Part shown: piece by piece, positions 47,101 to 50,647 of the stretch | How positions within the stretch are numbered: position 1 is the stretch's first letter | Layout of the letters: each line of letters starts with the position of its first letter | Assembly: GCF_009712605.1 (NCBI RefSeq) | Contig: NZ_WASO01000003.1 | Span: forward strand, 1 to 50,647 | Length of the DNA: 50,647 nt | Direction: 5' to 3' | Source: Paludibacter sp. | GTDB taxonomy: Bacteria > Bacteroidota > Bacteroidia > Bacteroidales > Paludibacteraceae | Translations under genes and position numbers: made by a program | The notes under the pieces: generated by a model | Database searches by the model: none | Told to the model about the DNA's origin: nothing | What the model saw: only the letters and a program-made list of their open reading frames with translations

Positions 47101-48776
47101 TTGGCTGATCCGTCGCCGGTAATACTTTCAGATGTTTTTGTCGGTAGATCGACTGTAGGATTTTTGTCGGTACTCCAGCAAACACCTTTCGATGTAATGG
47201 CATAAAATCCGATATCAGAGATAATACCTCCGCTGGATGCGCTAGTGCCTGTTACATTTGACGGAGCAACAGTAGTAAGTTTGACATGAGCGGCTGTCAC
47301 AAAGCTTGTTTCTGTTCCATACCCGATTCCGGCGCTGTTTTTGGCATACGGTTTTACGTAGTAGGTTGTGCCTTCCGTCAGGCCTGTTAGTTTAGTTCTA
47401 TACGACCCTATATCCGGCACAGATGTTGATGCAACGCATTGATAATTTATGTTGTCGGTGCTGTAACAAATTCCTCTTTCTGTAATTATTGCTCCTCCGT
47501 TGTTAAGTATTTTTGCAGTACCAACGGCAGAGCTTCCTGTAATACTGTCCATTACAAGAGTAGCGTCGAAGACAGGAAGACTTGGAGCAGGGGTGACAAA
47601 CTGTAAAAGATTGCCATAGGCCTTTCCTGCACTGTTTACGGCATATGCCCGGACATAATAAGTAGTGTTTCCAAGCAGACTGGTCAGAGAACTCGGATAG
47701 GAGCCTACTCCGGAACCATCGTTAGTAATACTGCACGACGGGTCACTGGCAGGATCACCCAGACTGCTCCAGATGATTCCTCTCTGTGTTACCGGAGCTC
47801 CTCCGTCAGCTGTGATGTTGCCGCCACTTTCCGCCGAAATATTGGTTATATTCTTGGGATCCAGAGTTATGATGGTAGGAAGTGCAACAGGAGAAAGGAA
47901 CGACTCGGTTTGTCCATATACAATTTCATTTGCATTGACGGCATAAGCTCTGACATAATACGTGGTTTTGGGCATTAGGTTGGTGAGCGATCCTGTAAAA
48001 CTGCCAACGCCACTGCCTGTTACGATTTCTCTTGTTTTCGAAGTGGAAAGAGTGTCAGGATTCGGAAGTGGGCTCCAACAAATTCCGCGGAGCGTAATGT
48101 TGGATCCTCCATTGGACAAAATGTTTCCGCCTCCGGTTGCCGTATAGCCGGTTATATTGGTTGGAATGGCTGTGATAACGATCGGGTGGCACATAACGTC
48201 TTGCCAGTCGGTGCCGTTATAAAAGCGTATTGTTTTGGATGTTGAATTGACATAGAAAGCTCCGGCAGAGAGTCCTGTGGGTGACGGGTTGTTGCTGATT
48301 ACAGGTAGTTTGTATGTTTTTACTGCCGAACCGGAAGTGAAACTGTTATTGTCAGTGATGCTGCCCAGCAATAAGTCGGTCATTTTCGACCAGGTAGTGC
48401 CGTTATACACCATCACCGATTTGGTAATCGTAGAGTAGTAAACAGAGCCGGATTGCGGGTTTAATGGAGCATCACTCAATGACGGCAGGAACGGAATACC
48501 GTTTTTGACTACAAAATAATCCTGCGCAGTTGATGCGGTGATGTTATTGGTACATAGAGTTTCCCATCCTGTGCCGTTAAAAATGAGTGGATTGGCCTCA
48601 GTAGTGCTGTATATCAGCATACCGAGTTCAGGAGTGGCGACAGCCGACGGTTCAACTACCGGAAGGTGTGGTATTCCTCCGATAATCCGAAAATAATTTT
48701 GTCCTGATGCGGGAATTCCGATCATTAGTAGGACAAAAAATAGAACTGTATGTAGCGCCTTATTCAAAATACACAA
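32109..48776 (-). CDS. Giant (~5550 aa) secreted FN3-like/FISUMP repeat protein
   Basis: A single open frame of 16.7 kb. Signal peptide NKALHTVLFFVLLMIGIPASG; no ATG precedes it in frame, and the start is TTG at 48776 or more likely TTG at 48767 (MNKALH). Then come three modules of about 55 residues ending in FNGTGWE, YNGTTWSK and YNGTDWQ, about 37 FN3-like modules of 80-100 residues (core GGAPVTxRGICWS ... TYYVRAYATNSAGTAYG), and in the last third eight FISUMP modules (CWLTQNLGAD, WYWQFN, LGWRLPTYTEW, VRCIRD), each preceded by one FN3-like module. The protein stops right after the last FISUMP domain without a recognisable T9SS sorting domain or anchor. Likely an extracellular adhesin or matrix protein; function unproven. 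Co-transcribed with the thioredoxin-like gene downstream. Confidence 0.93.
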   Translation of the reverse strand: MCILNKALHTVLFFVLLMIGIPASGQNYFRIIGGIPHLPVVEPSAVATPELGMLIYSTTEANPLIFNGTGWETLCTNNITASTAQDYFVVKNGIPFLPSLSDAPLNPQSGSVYYSTITKSVMVYNGTTWSKMTDLLLGSITDNNSFTSGSAVKTYKLPVISNNPSPTGLSAGAFYVNSTSKTIRFYNGTDWQDVMCHPIVITAIPTNITGYTATGGGNILSNGGSNITLRGICWSPLPNPDTLSTSKTREIVTGSGVGSFTGSLTNLMPKTTYYVRAYAVNANEIVYGQTESFLSPVALPTIITLDPKNITNISAESGGNITADGGAPVTQRGIIWSSLGDPASDPSCSITNDGSGVGSYPSSLTSLLGNTTYYVRAYAVNSAGKAYGNLLQFVTPAPSLPVFDATLVMDSITGSSAVGTAKILNNGGAIITERGICYSTDNINYQCVASTSVPDIGSYRTKLTGLTEGTTYYVKPYAKNSAGIGYGTETSFVTAAHVKLTTVAPSNVTGTSASSGGIISDIGFYAITSKGVCWSTDKNPTVDLPTKTSESITGDGSANFTSSLTSLIPGTKYYFRAYAVNPAGVSYGNLDSLTTLNYPTVITLNVASFFNDTGVGGGNVLSDGGAPVTSRGICWSTSANPTISSYHTSDGNGTGIYFSSLTGLATNVTYHVRAYAINSVGVAYGEDKTFVDIPEAPQIITLDITNITSISAESGGNITSNGGASITKRGILWSTKGDPIDDPSAIITDDGSGVGLFPSTLTNLLGSTTYYVRAYAVNAFGKAYGNLLQFTTLPPVIPALNSAAISITDITDVSAVGTLDVINNGGAPVTSRGICYSTDRINYVYVPSNTVTGSDVGTFVSNLTGLTPNTTYYAKGYATNGVGTGYSSEVSFITAGPATITTTHPTSIAGFSAVSGGTITDPGNSVITSRGICWSSTGIPSYTDSHVANGSGVGTYSCSLSGLTPGVKYYVRAYAFNAAGVSYGNLDSLKTLNYPVVKTLSASSFYNNTGTCGGNVISDGGSAILDRGVCWSTSENPTISSYSASAGSGGLGMYFSTMTGLTANVTYHVRAYALNSVGYAYGEDKTFTIIPEAPTIITLDASDITSISALSGGNITSNGGSSITKRGIMWSTTGDPTDDPSAIITDDGSGVGLFPSTLTSLMGSTTYYVRAYAVNSYGKAYGNIIQFTTPPPVIPAISSASINITNITGTSADGTVTILNNGGAPVTARGICWSTDNINYTYVQSQSLNLTDLGSYKTTITGLTPGTTYYVKGFATNSAGTAYSSEVSFITASLVPVTTTTPSNITYSTASSGGIVSNTGNSVITARGICWSIGNNPTVALTTKTSESLGTDGTGSFTSTMTGLMSGVKYYVRAYATNSAGTSYGNLDSLTTTPPVAPFVTTVGTSSVSGSSAIISGEVTSEGGDAVTERGICWSTSPSPTIDKLHASNGNGAGTYNVSVSGLTGGVTYYARAYAVNSIGIGYGDDIVFTTDVAPTLTTVAPTSVTNASAISGGSISSDGGDPVSSRGVCWSTIPNPTLSDSHTTDGYGTGIYTSNITGLYGSTRYYLRAYAVNSAGIAYGDEVSFITASPMIPTVTTVGMSNVAGTTAEGDGNISSNGGADIIERGICWGIAANPTIDSARVSCGTGTGNFAGILTGLKGNTLYHVRAYATNSVGIAYGNDITFKTVTTPTIITSAISAITGGTAQGGGTITSDGGSAVTSSGICWNNSGMPTIDNVHTTGTIGIGEFIHKLTGLRGNTWYYVRAYAINSAGIAYGNVVTFLSGAPELPTVTTVPAKSGADGVSGVSGGVIVSNGGAQIMKTGVCWSTVSGFIPDTVLYNRTIQTDTVSFNSTFGKLRLGTTYYVRAYATNGIGTGYGDEVPFTTYNVPMVSTTNASMVTNVSARSGGSIVSNGGTIITASGICWSTSHNPTLSNDHLDNAPGEAAFTSDITNLLGSTVYYARAYATNSAGTAYGNEISFTTQPPTIATIVTNAAKILSGTSVSCGGTITSNGGAIVTTRGLYWCTSPNFNTDTIKHNRTAETGYFTGSYTHNMDGLLPNTVYYVKAYVVNSAGVAYGDEVSFKTPALPTLTTLYASATGSTKATSGGEISDDGGATVTTRGVVWSTIATFNADTVTVNKTYNGSGTGDFISTITGLRGNTTYYIKAYATNIAGKAYGNLLSFITDPPTLATLTTRDAWYIGGTTAYSGGYISDNGGEPVTTRGMMWSTVSGFRPDTVTVNKISQTGTGNGYFTTLMNGLKPGTTYYIRAFAINSVGVAYGNELSFTTLITPSLTTKEVTPSANGVSASGGGTIISDGGGSITNQGVCWSTGHNPTVSLYTKTTYDSGSGSFNSTLTGLKPATTYYVRAYAVNSQGVGYGNEVSFTTPAIPPTLTTNYTTTLSTSSVASGGNITSDGGAAVTSRGILWSTNANFVPDTVTINKTIDGTGTGNFTSIVTGMSMSMSYYFRAYATNSAGTAYGNQVSVTIFPTAPRLITVDINSVGGYTALSGGQITSDGGAPVTLKGLCWATHTNPTVDDYHTYNGSGTDSYVSTMTGLAPNTLYYVRAYAINKIGTAYGLEKTFLTDALPTLTATKPVTNIVATTGTSGGEITDDGRSPIIARGICWSIYSNPTVSLTTKTVDNTTTGIGTFTANMAGLQPETTYYVRAYATNAVGTGYGSQVTFKTLPVMLPTITTTPHSYLDSTKAISGGTVINDGGMPVNVRGVCWSLDRNPNVSLASKLNDSSGGLGSFTSTVTGLSPGTKYYLRAFATNSLGTGYGELDSLTTQPIRPVVSAVAMSNLTMTNGVATATVITNGGATITDSGFYWNTTGKVPVYPTPVDSTLSVGAIGSPITGTVNGIQPNTTYYIWAYATNSEGTRYSSVPTVFTTPTIPTVVTMTARSVGRYTAISGGTVTKDGGVPVTGRGVCYSYIGLPTIDSTKVAYTTGGTGSYSVSLSGLKEGTKYYVRAYATNSMGTGYGQVDTLTTLTIPTVITANADSIWSSGVAIGGEVTASGGSTVTSRGVCWSATVLPTVDLTTKTVNGSGLGKFKSSVTGLTHSTIYYIRAYATNSLGTAYGQTDTIKTNPVVPTLSNVALAALNDSTQIGTTSVTDDGGAPVIQRGICWGTAESPTLSNSFVIDSGTGLGSYNDTITKLVQGVTYYVRAFAKNSAGVGYGPDVSSKSCPSSFTVIHLAGFNGAPVTKNTVYHSISTNLSGAARCWLTQNLGADQQPISATDASTASAGWYWQFNDQQGYQHNGTTRTPGYTWASSINVSSQWLPANDPCNLLLALGWRIPTYAEWLAADGAPQNWANLNDGFNSVLKLHAGGMLTAASGALTERGTTGYYWTSTQSGSTTGYNLTIQSASSSIASGNSKASAMSLRCIRDGITLSVPIVTNVTVPDSTQTSTSAVANATVVSDGGASVTTRGFCWNTTGTPTISNNVISSGNGKGSFTEQLTNLSQGTTIYIRAYATNTQGTGYSPTTFSFIICPTSFDIIHTAGLNGAPVTKTVTYHSLSSNISGAARCWLTQNLGADVQPSSATDTREISAGWYWQFNSPQGFKHDGTTLTPSNAYTAWNTNYAGTPNWLSTNDPCNLLLGLGWRLPTYTEWNTANSNSNWSNATSTYNSSLKLHMAGYLSNSNGSLQSRGGVGDYWSSTYCSSGAYSYLLRFNASSSAMTNDLQTYAYPVRCILASLVKSVPMVSAVSIPDSAMTATTADGTATVGSSGGENVTTRGLCWSTTNATPSISDNIIPSGSGTGSFTATIPDIQQGVTYYVRAYATNSIGTGYSPSVSTFKICPTSFDVIHTAGLNGAPVTKTVTYHSISTKISGAPVCWLTQNLGADHQPTSVSDASEASAGWYWQFNSLQGFKHDGTTLTPSNAYTPWNTNYSGTPNWSSANDPCNLLLGLGWRLPTYTEWYKADDAPQFWQKASDAYSSVLKLHMAGYLANGSGALSSRGSVGDYWSSTYCSSGAYSYLLRFNATSSAMTNDLQTYAYPVRCIRDAVTISIPTVSNVTIPTSGMTESTAIGTATVASSGGANVTVRGLVWNTTGTPTLSDSVIANGSGLGIFNTTIKSLDQNSTYYVRAFATNSKGTAYSPAVTSFKICPSSFSVIHTAGLNGAPVTKTVTYHSISSNISGSAKCWLTQNLGADSIPSSVSDVTEASAGWYWQFNSSQGFKNDGTTLTPSNAYTAWNTNYSGTPNWASTTDPCNLLLGLGWRLPTYTEWYNANAAPQYWQKAADAYNSVLKLHMAGYLSNSNGSLQSRGGVGDFWSSSYCSSGAYSYLLRINAGSSAMTNDLQTYAYSVRCIRDGVSISIPTVSNVTIPTSTMTATTAAGTATVASNGGATVTTRGLCWSTSNATPTISDNIIPTGDGLGTFTSTMGALSQNYTYYVRAYATNSKGTAYSPTVTSFKICPTSFDVIHTAGLNGAPVTKTVTYHSISTNISGAAVCWLTQNLGADNQPTSVSDASEASAGWYWQFNSPQGFKHDGTTLTPSNAYTPWNTNYSGTPNWSSANDPCNLLLGLGWRLPTYTEWYKADDAPQFWQTVTDAYNSVLKLHMAGYLANGSGALSSRGSVGDYWSSTYCSSGAYSYLLRINATSSAMTNDLQTYAYPVRCIRDAVNISIPTVSNVSLPTSGMTESTAIGTATVASDGGATVTARGLVWNTSGTPYITDHVVADNFVFGYGLGSFSDTITNLDQSSTYYVRAFATNSKGTAYSPAVTSFKICPSSFSVIHTAGLNGAPVTKTVTYHSISSNISGSAKCWLTQNLGADSIPSSVSDVTEASAGWYWQFNSSQGFKNDGTTLTPSNAYTAWNTNYSGTPNWASTTDPCNLLLGLGWRLPTYTEWYNANAAPQYWQKAADAYNSVLKLHMAGYLSNSNGSLQSRGGVGDFWSSSYCSSGAYSYLLRINAGSSAMTNDLQTYAYSVRCIRDGVSISIPTVSNVTIPTSTMTATTAAGTATVASNGGATVTTRGLCWSTSNATPTISDNIIPTGDGLGVFTSTLTGLSQNYTYYVRAYATNSKGTAYSPTVTSFKICPTEFNIIHTAGLNGAPVSKLVTYHSISTNISGAPVCWLTQNLGADNQPTSVSDASEASAGWYWQFNSPQGFKHDGTTLTPSNAYTPWNTNYSGTPNWSSANDPCNLLLGLGWRLPTYTEWYKADDAPQFWQKASDAYSSVLKLHMAGYLANGSGALSSRGSVGDYWSSSYCSSGAYSYLLRFNATSSAMTNDLQTYAYPVRCIRDAVTISTPTVSNASVPTTGMTSTSAASSATVSLDGGDTVTERGFVWNTTGAPSTSDNKIINGSGTGSFTSTITGLSVGNTYYVRAYAINSKGTTYSPTTTSFKICPTTFSIAHTTGTNGAPETKTVTYHSISSNITGTAKCWLTQNLGADQQASSASDNTQASAGWYWQFNQPQGYAYGTSRTPSTAWNTNYSGTPNWSSANDPCIRLLGSGWRLPTYTEWYNANAAPQYFQTANDAYNSVLKLHMAGYLSNSNGSLQSRGGVGDYWSSTYCSSGAYSYLLRFNATSSAMTNDLQTYAYPVRCIKD
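33760..34630 (-). repeat. Near-identical ~870-bp repeat, copy 1 (copy 2 at 35629-36499)
   Basis: Every block compared between about 33760-34630 and the same sequence shifted by 1869 bases is identical, while both flanks diverge (for example at 33721-33755 and after 34630). It spans one FISUMP module and its C-terminal neighbour FN3 module. Recent duplication or gene conversion. Confidence 0.8.
35629..36499 (-). repeat. Near-identical ~870-bp repeat, copy 2
   Basis: Partner of 33760-34630 at an offset of 1869 bases. The modules between and beside them (FISUMP copies near 33.3, 35.2 and 37.0 kb) form a second, slightly more diverged family, giving an A-B-A-B-A order. Confidence 0.8.
39229..48195 (-). 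repeat. Array of about 30 FN3-like modules
   Basis: Counting the TYYVRAYA-type strand gives 30 modules before the first FISUMP domain. Most keep one Cys in RGICWS or RGVCWS. In the N-terminal part (about 44.6-48.2 kb) four module types recur in fixed order three times with a period near 1190 bases; for example the GCCxACxCC block recurs at 45321, 46512 and 47702. Confidence 0.85.
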
Positions 48777-49003
48777 ATAAAAACCAAAATTTAATAATTC
48801 TTCTTTTGATCTGTACTATCAGATAAAATGCCATGTCGGTACTATGCCAACGTTGTTTAGATAGGACACTTGAAGTAGAGGTAGCATCTTAATGTAAATA
48901 TTTGATAACAAATATTATGGGCAAAACGCCATGCGATGAATAAACACAACAACAAATGAATCCCTCATATTTTGTTAAGATATTGTATGAAAATAATAAT
49001 AAA
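48777..49003. other. Upstream region of the giant gene
   Basis: The 227 bases between two repeat-protein genes hold a perfect hairpin AATATTTG/CAAATATT (48897-48916). On the minus strand there is a weak -7-like TAAATTTTG (48785-48793) that would give a very short leader before TTG 48767. No gene seen. Confidence 0.35.
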
Positions 49004-50647
49004 TTATGGGATCACAAACATTACAACATTCCCGTATATCGTTCCTAAAGGATTTGTAGCATATGCCCTCACATAGTATGTGTTACCCTTTTTTAGTCCG
49101 GTTAAACTGCTGGTAAATATTCCACCTCTGGAATAATCTTTTGTAAATGAACTATTGGTAATGGTTGGAGCCGATGTGCTACTACTCCAGCATATTCCTC
49201 TTGCAGACACTTCTAATCCTCCTTCATTAGTGACATTACCTCCTCCTGTGGCCATGGATATATCAGTCCCGGAAAGAGTTACATCCCCTGTGGTTACAGA
49301 AGGGAGGGCGGGAGTTGTAATATTTCCATAAGAAATCCCGGCCGAATTCTTAGCATAAGCTCTGATATAATACATTTTTGTTGCAACCAATCCTGTAAGC
49401 GTACTGGTAAAATCCCCACTTCCCGATCCATCAGAGGAATGACTATCGGCAATTGTAGGAGAAGAGTTTGTCGAACTCCAGCATACTCCTTTTTCTGTAA
49501 TGCCAGCTCCTCCGTCATTGGTAATTTTGCCTCCCGCAAAAACAATCCCCGGTTGATCTGCAGAAATAGATGGCGTATTGGTAGAGAGCGTCGGCACGAC
49601 CTTTGTGGTCAGCGGTATATATGGACCGTAAGCGGTACCGTATGCATTAGTAGCATAAGCCCTGAAATAGTATGTTGTTCCGTTTAGCAGTCCGGTTACG
49701 GCACTGGAGAAAGCCCCGCTTCTGTCACCATCAGTTGTTTTGGGATTTGCGGTAGTGGGTGTTGCGTTGTTAGGCAGCCAACAGATACCTCTTGCAGTCA
49801 CTTCGGCCCCCCCTTCATCGGTTACGACTCCACCACCGGAAGCCAGAGAGTTATCGGAAGAAGAGAGAGTCAGCGCTGTTGTTATCACGGAAGGCAAACC
49901 AGCCGTCACGACATTCCCGTAAGCCAAACCAGCCGAATTAGTTGCATAAGCTCTGACATAATATTTTTTAGAAGCATCGAGACCAGTCAGGATACTGGAG
50001 AAATTTCCGGCACCGGTACCGTCCGAAGAATGTGCATCGGCAATTGTAGGAGAAGAGTTTGTCGAACTCCAGCACACACCCCTTGAAGTAATGTTAGCAC
50101 CTCCGTCATTTGTAATGTTTCCCCCAGCCGAAGCTACGCCCGGTCTGTCAGTAGAAATAGATGGCGTATTGGTAGAGAGCGTCGGCACGACCTTTGTTGT
50201 TAGCGGTATATATGGACCGTAAGCGGTACCGTATGCATTAGTAGCATAAGCCCTGAAATAGTATGTTGTTCCGTTTAGCAGTCCGGTTACGGCACTGGAG
50301 AAAGCCCCGCTTCTGTCACCATCAGTTGTTTTGGGATTTGCGGTAGTGGGTGTTGCGTTGTTAGGCAGCCAACAGATACCTCTTGCAGTCACTTCGGCCC
50401 CCCCTTCATCGGTTACGACTCCACCACCGGAAGCCAGAGAGTTATCGGAAGAAGAGAGAGTCAGCGCTGTTGTTATCACGGAAGGCAAACCAGCCGTCAC
50501 GACATTCCCGTAAGCCAAACCAGCCGAATTAGTTGCATAAGCTCTGACATAATATTTTTTAGAAGCATCGAGACCAGTCAGGATACTGGAGAAATTTCCG
50601 GCACCGGTACCGTCCGAAGAATGTGCATCGGCAATTGTAGGAGAAGA
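49004..50647 (-). CDS. FN3-like repeat protein, C-terminal part (runs off the window)
   Basis: The frame stays open to the right edge, so only the last 548 or so residues are seen. They consist of FN3-like modules of the same kind as in the giant neighbour (GGNVTNEGGLEVSARGICWS ... TYYVRAYATNPLGTIYG). The protein ends at FVIP directly after a module: no FISUMP domain, no sorting domain, no anchor. Bases 49562-50056 and 50153-50647 are near-identical (two differences seen near 49607-49610), a tandem repeat with a 591-base period covering two modules. It lies on the same strand 227 bases before the giant gene, and is probably a paralogue from a tandem duplication. Confidence 0.88.
   Translation of the reverse strand, partial: SSPTIADAHSSDGTGAGNFSSILTGLDASKKYYVRAYATNSAGLAYGNVVTAGLPSVITTALTLSSSDNSLASGGGVVTDEGGAEVTARGICWLPNNATPTTANPKTTDGDRSGAFSSAVTGLLNGTTYYFRAYATNAYGTAYGPYIPLTTKVVPTLSTNTPSISTDRPGVASAGGNITNDGGANITSRGVCWSSTNSSPTIADAHSSDGTGAGNFSSILTGLDASKKYYVRAYATNSAGLAYGNVVTAGLPSVITTALTLSSSDNSLASGGGVVTDEGGAEVTARGICWLPNNATPTTANPKTTDGDRSGAFSSAVTGLLNGTTYYFRAYATNAYGTAYGPYIPLTTKVVPTLSTNTPSISADQPGIVFAGGKITNDGGAGITEKGVCWSSTNSSPTIADSHSSDGSGSGDFTSTLTGLVATKMYYIRAYAKNSAGISYGNITTPALPSVTTGDVTLSGTDISMATGGGNVTNEGGLEVSARGICWSSSTSAPTITNSSFTKDYSRGGIFTSSLTGLKKGNTYYVRAYATNPLGTIYGNVVMFVIP
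49562..50647 (-). repeat. 591-bp tandem repeat (two FN3-like modules per unit)
   Basis: The unit repeats with a 591-base offset (197 codons, frame kept). The second copy is cut by the window edge, so more copies may lie outside. The few mismatches indicate very recent duplication or ongoing conversion. Confidence 0.85.

Noticed and set aside
32303-49687. Many ORFs of 60-220 codons on both strands within the repeat genes, some recurring identically
   Set aside because: They recur because the underlying coding modules recur; all are out of frame with the FN3/FISUMP frames.

Overview
The window looks like a chromosomal segment of a Bacteroidota, most likely order Bacteroidales and close to the Paludibacter/Dysgonomonas side of it. 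The evidence is a SusC/SusD pair, PorP/SprF and CHU_C type IX secretion (T9SS) proteins, -7 boxes of the Bacteroidetes form TAnnTTTG in front of many genes, and FISUMP and FN3-like repeat proteins. The genus is an inference. No phage, insertion sequence, CRISPR array or rRNA is visible.

Layout. 1-4.7 kb (+) is a T9SS/surface cluster: the end of a large Ig-repeat protein with a type B sorting domain, a PorP/SprF protein, and an OmpA/PD40/TPR protein. A small lipoprotein gene follows under its own promoter. 5.6-7.5 kb (-) holds folD and panB. 7.9-14.6 kb (-) is an apparent operon: PstS-like binding protein, SusC, SusD and a TlpA-like thioredoxin. It is preceded by a leader of about 280 nt with a possible 21-codon, Met/Cys-rich leader peptide. 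15.1-15.8 kb is a degraded patch with an immunity-protein-like ORF, the likely tail of a polymorphic toxin, and short palindromic repeats. tRNA-Lys(CTT) and an M15-peptidase-like membrane protein follow. 17.2-22.3 kb (+) carries clpC, a KDG-kinase-like gene behind a structured leader, and butyrate kinase. 22.5-24 kb (-) is ribB followed by a DeoR regulator. 24.3-25.4 kb (+) is an Fe-type superoxide dismutase with ferritin, a compact oxidative-stress/iron pair. 25.5-29.4 kb (-) holds aroE, a YrdC/Sua5-type gene, a GT4 glycosyltransferase and lrgA-lrgB. proB is at 29.5 kb (+).

30.7-50.6 kb (-) is dominated by giant repeat proteins. One gene of about 16.7 kb encodes roughly 5550 residues: a signal peptide, three short N-terminal modules, about 37 FN3-like modules and eight FISUMP modules. 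A second FN3-repeat gene runs off the right edge. Three bases after the giant gene comes a secreted thioredoxin-fold protein with a CQHC active site.

The most unusual points are: the nested repeat structure of the giant gene (modules alternating in A/B pairs, with long stretches that look identical); its pairing with a thioredoxin-like gene; the lack of a recognisable T9SS sorting domain on either giant protein; the candidate sulfur-amino-acid leader peptide in front of the PstS-like/SusCD/TlpA operon; and the structured leader of the sugar kinase gene. All calls come from reading the sequence; no database search was run.
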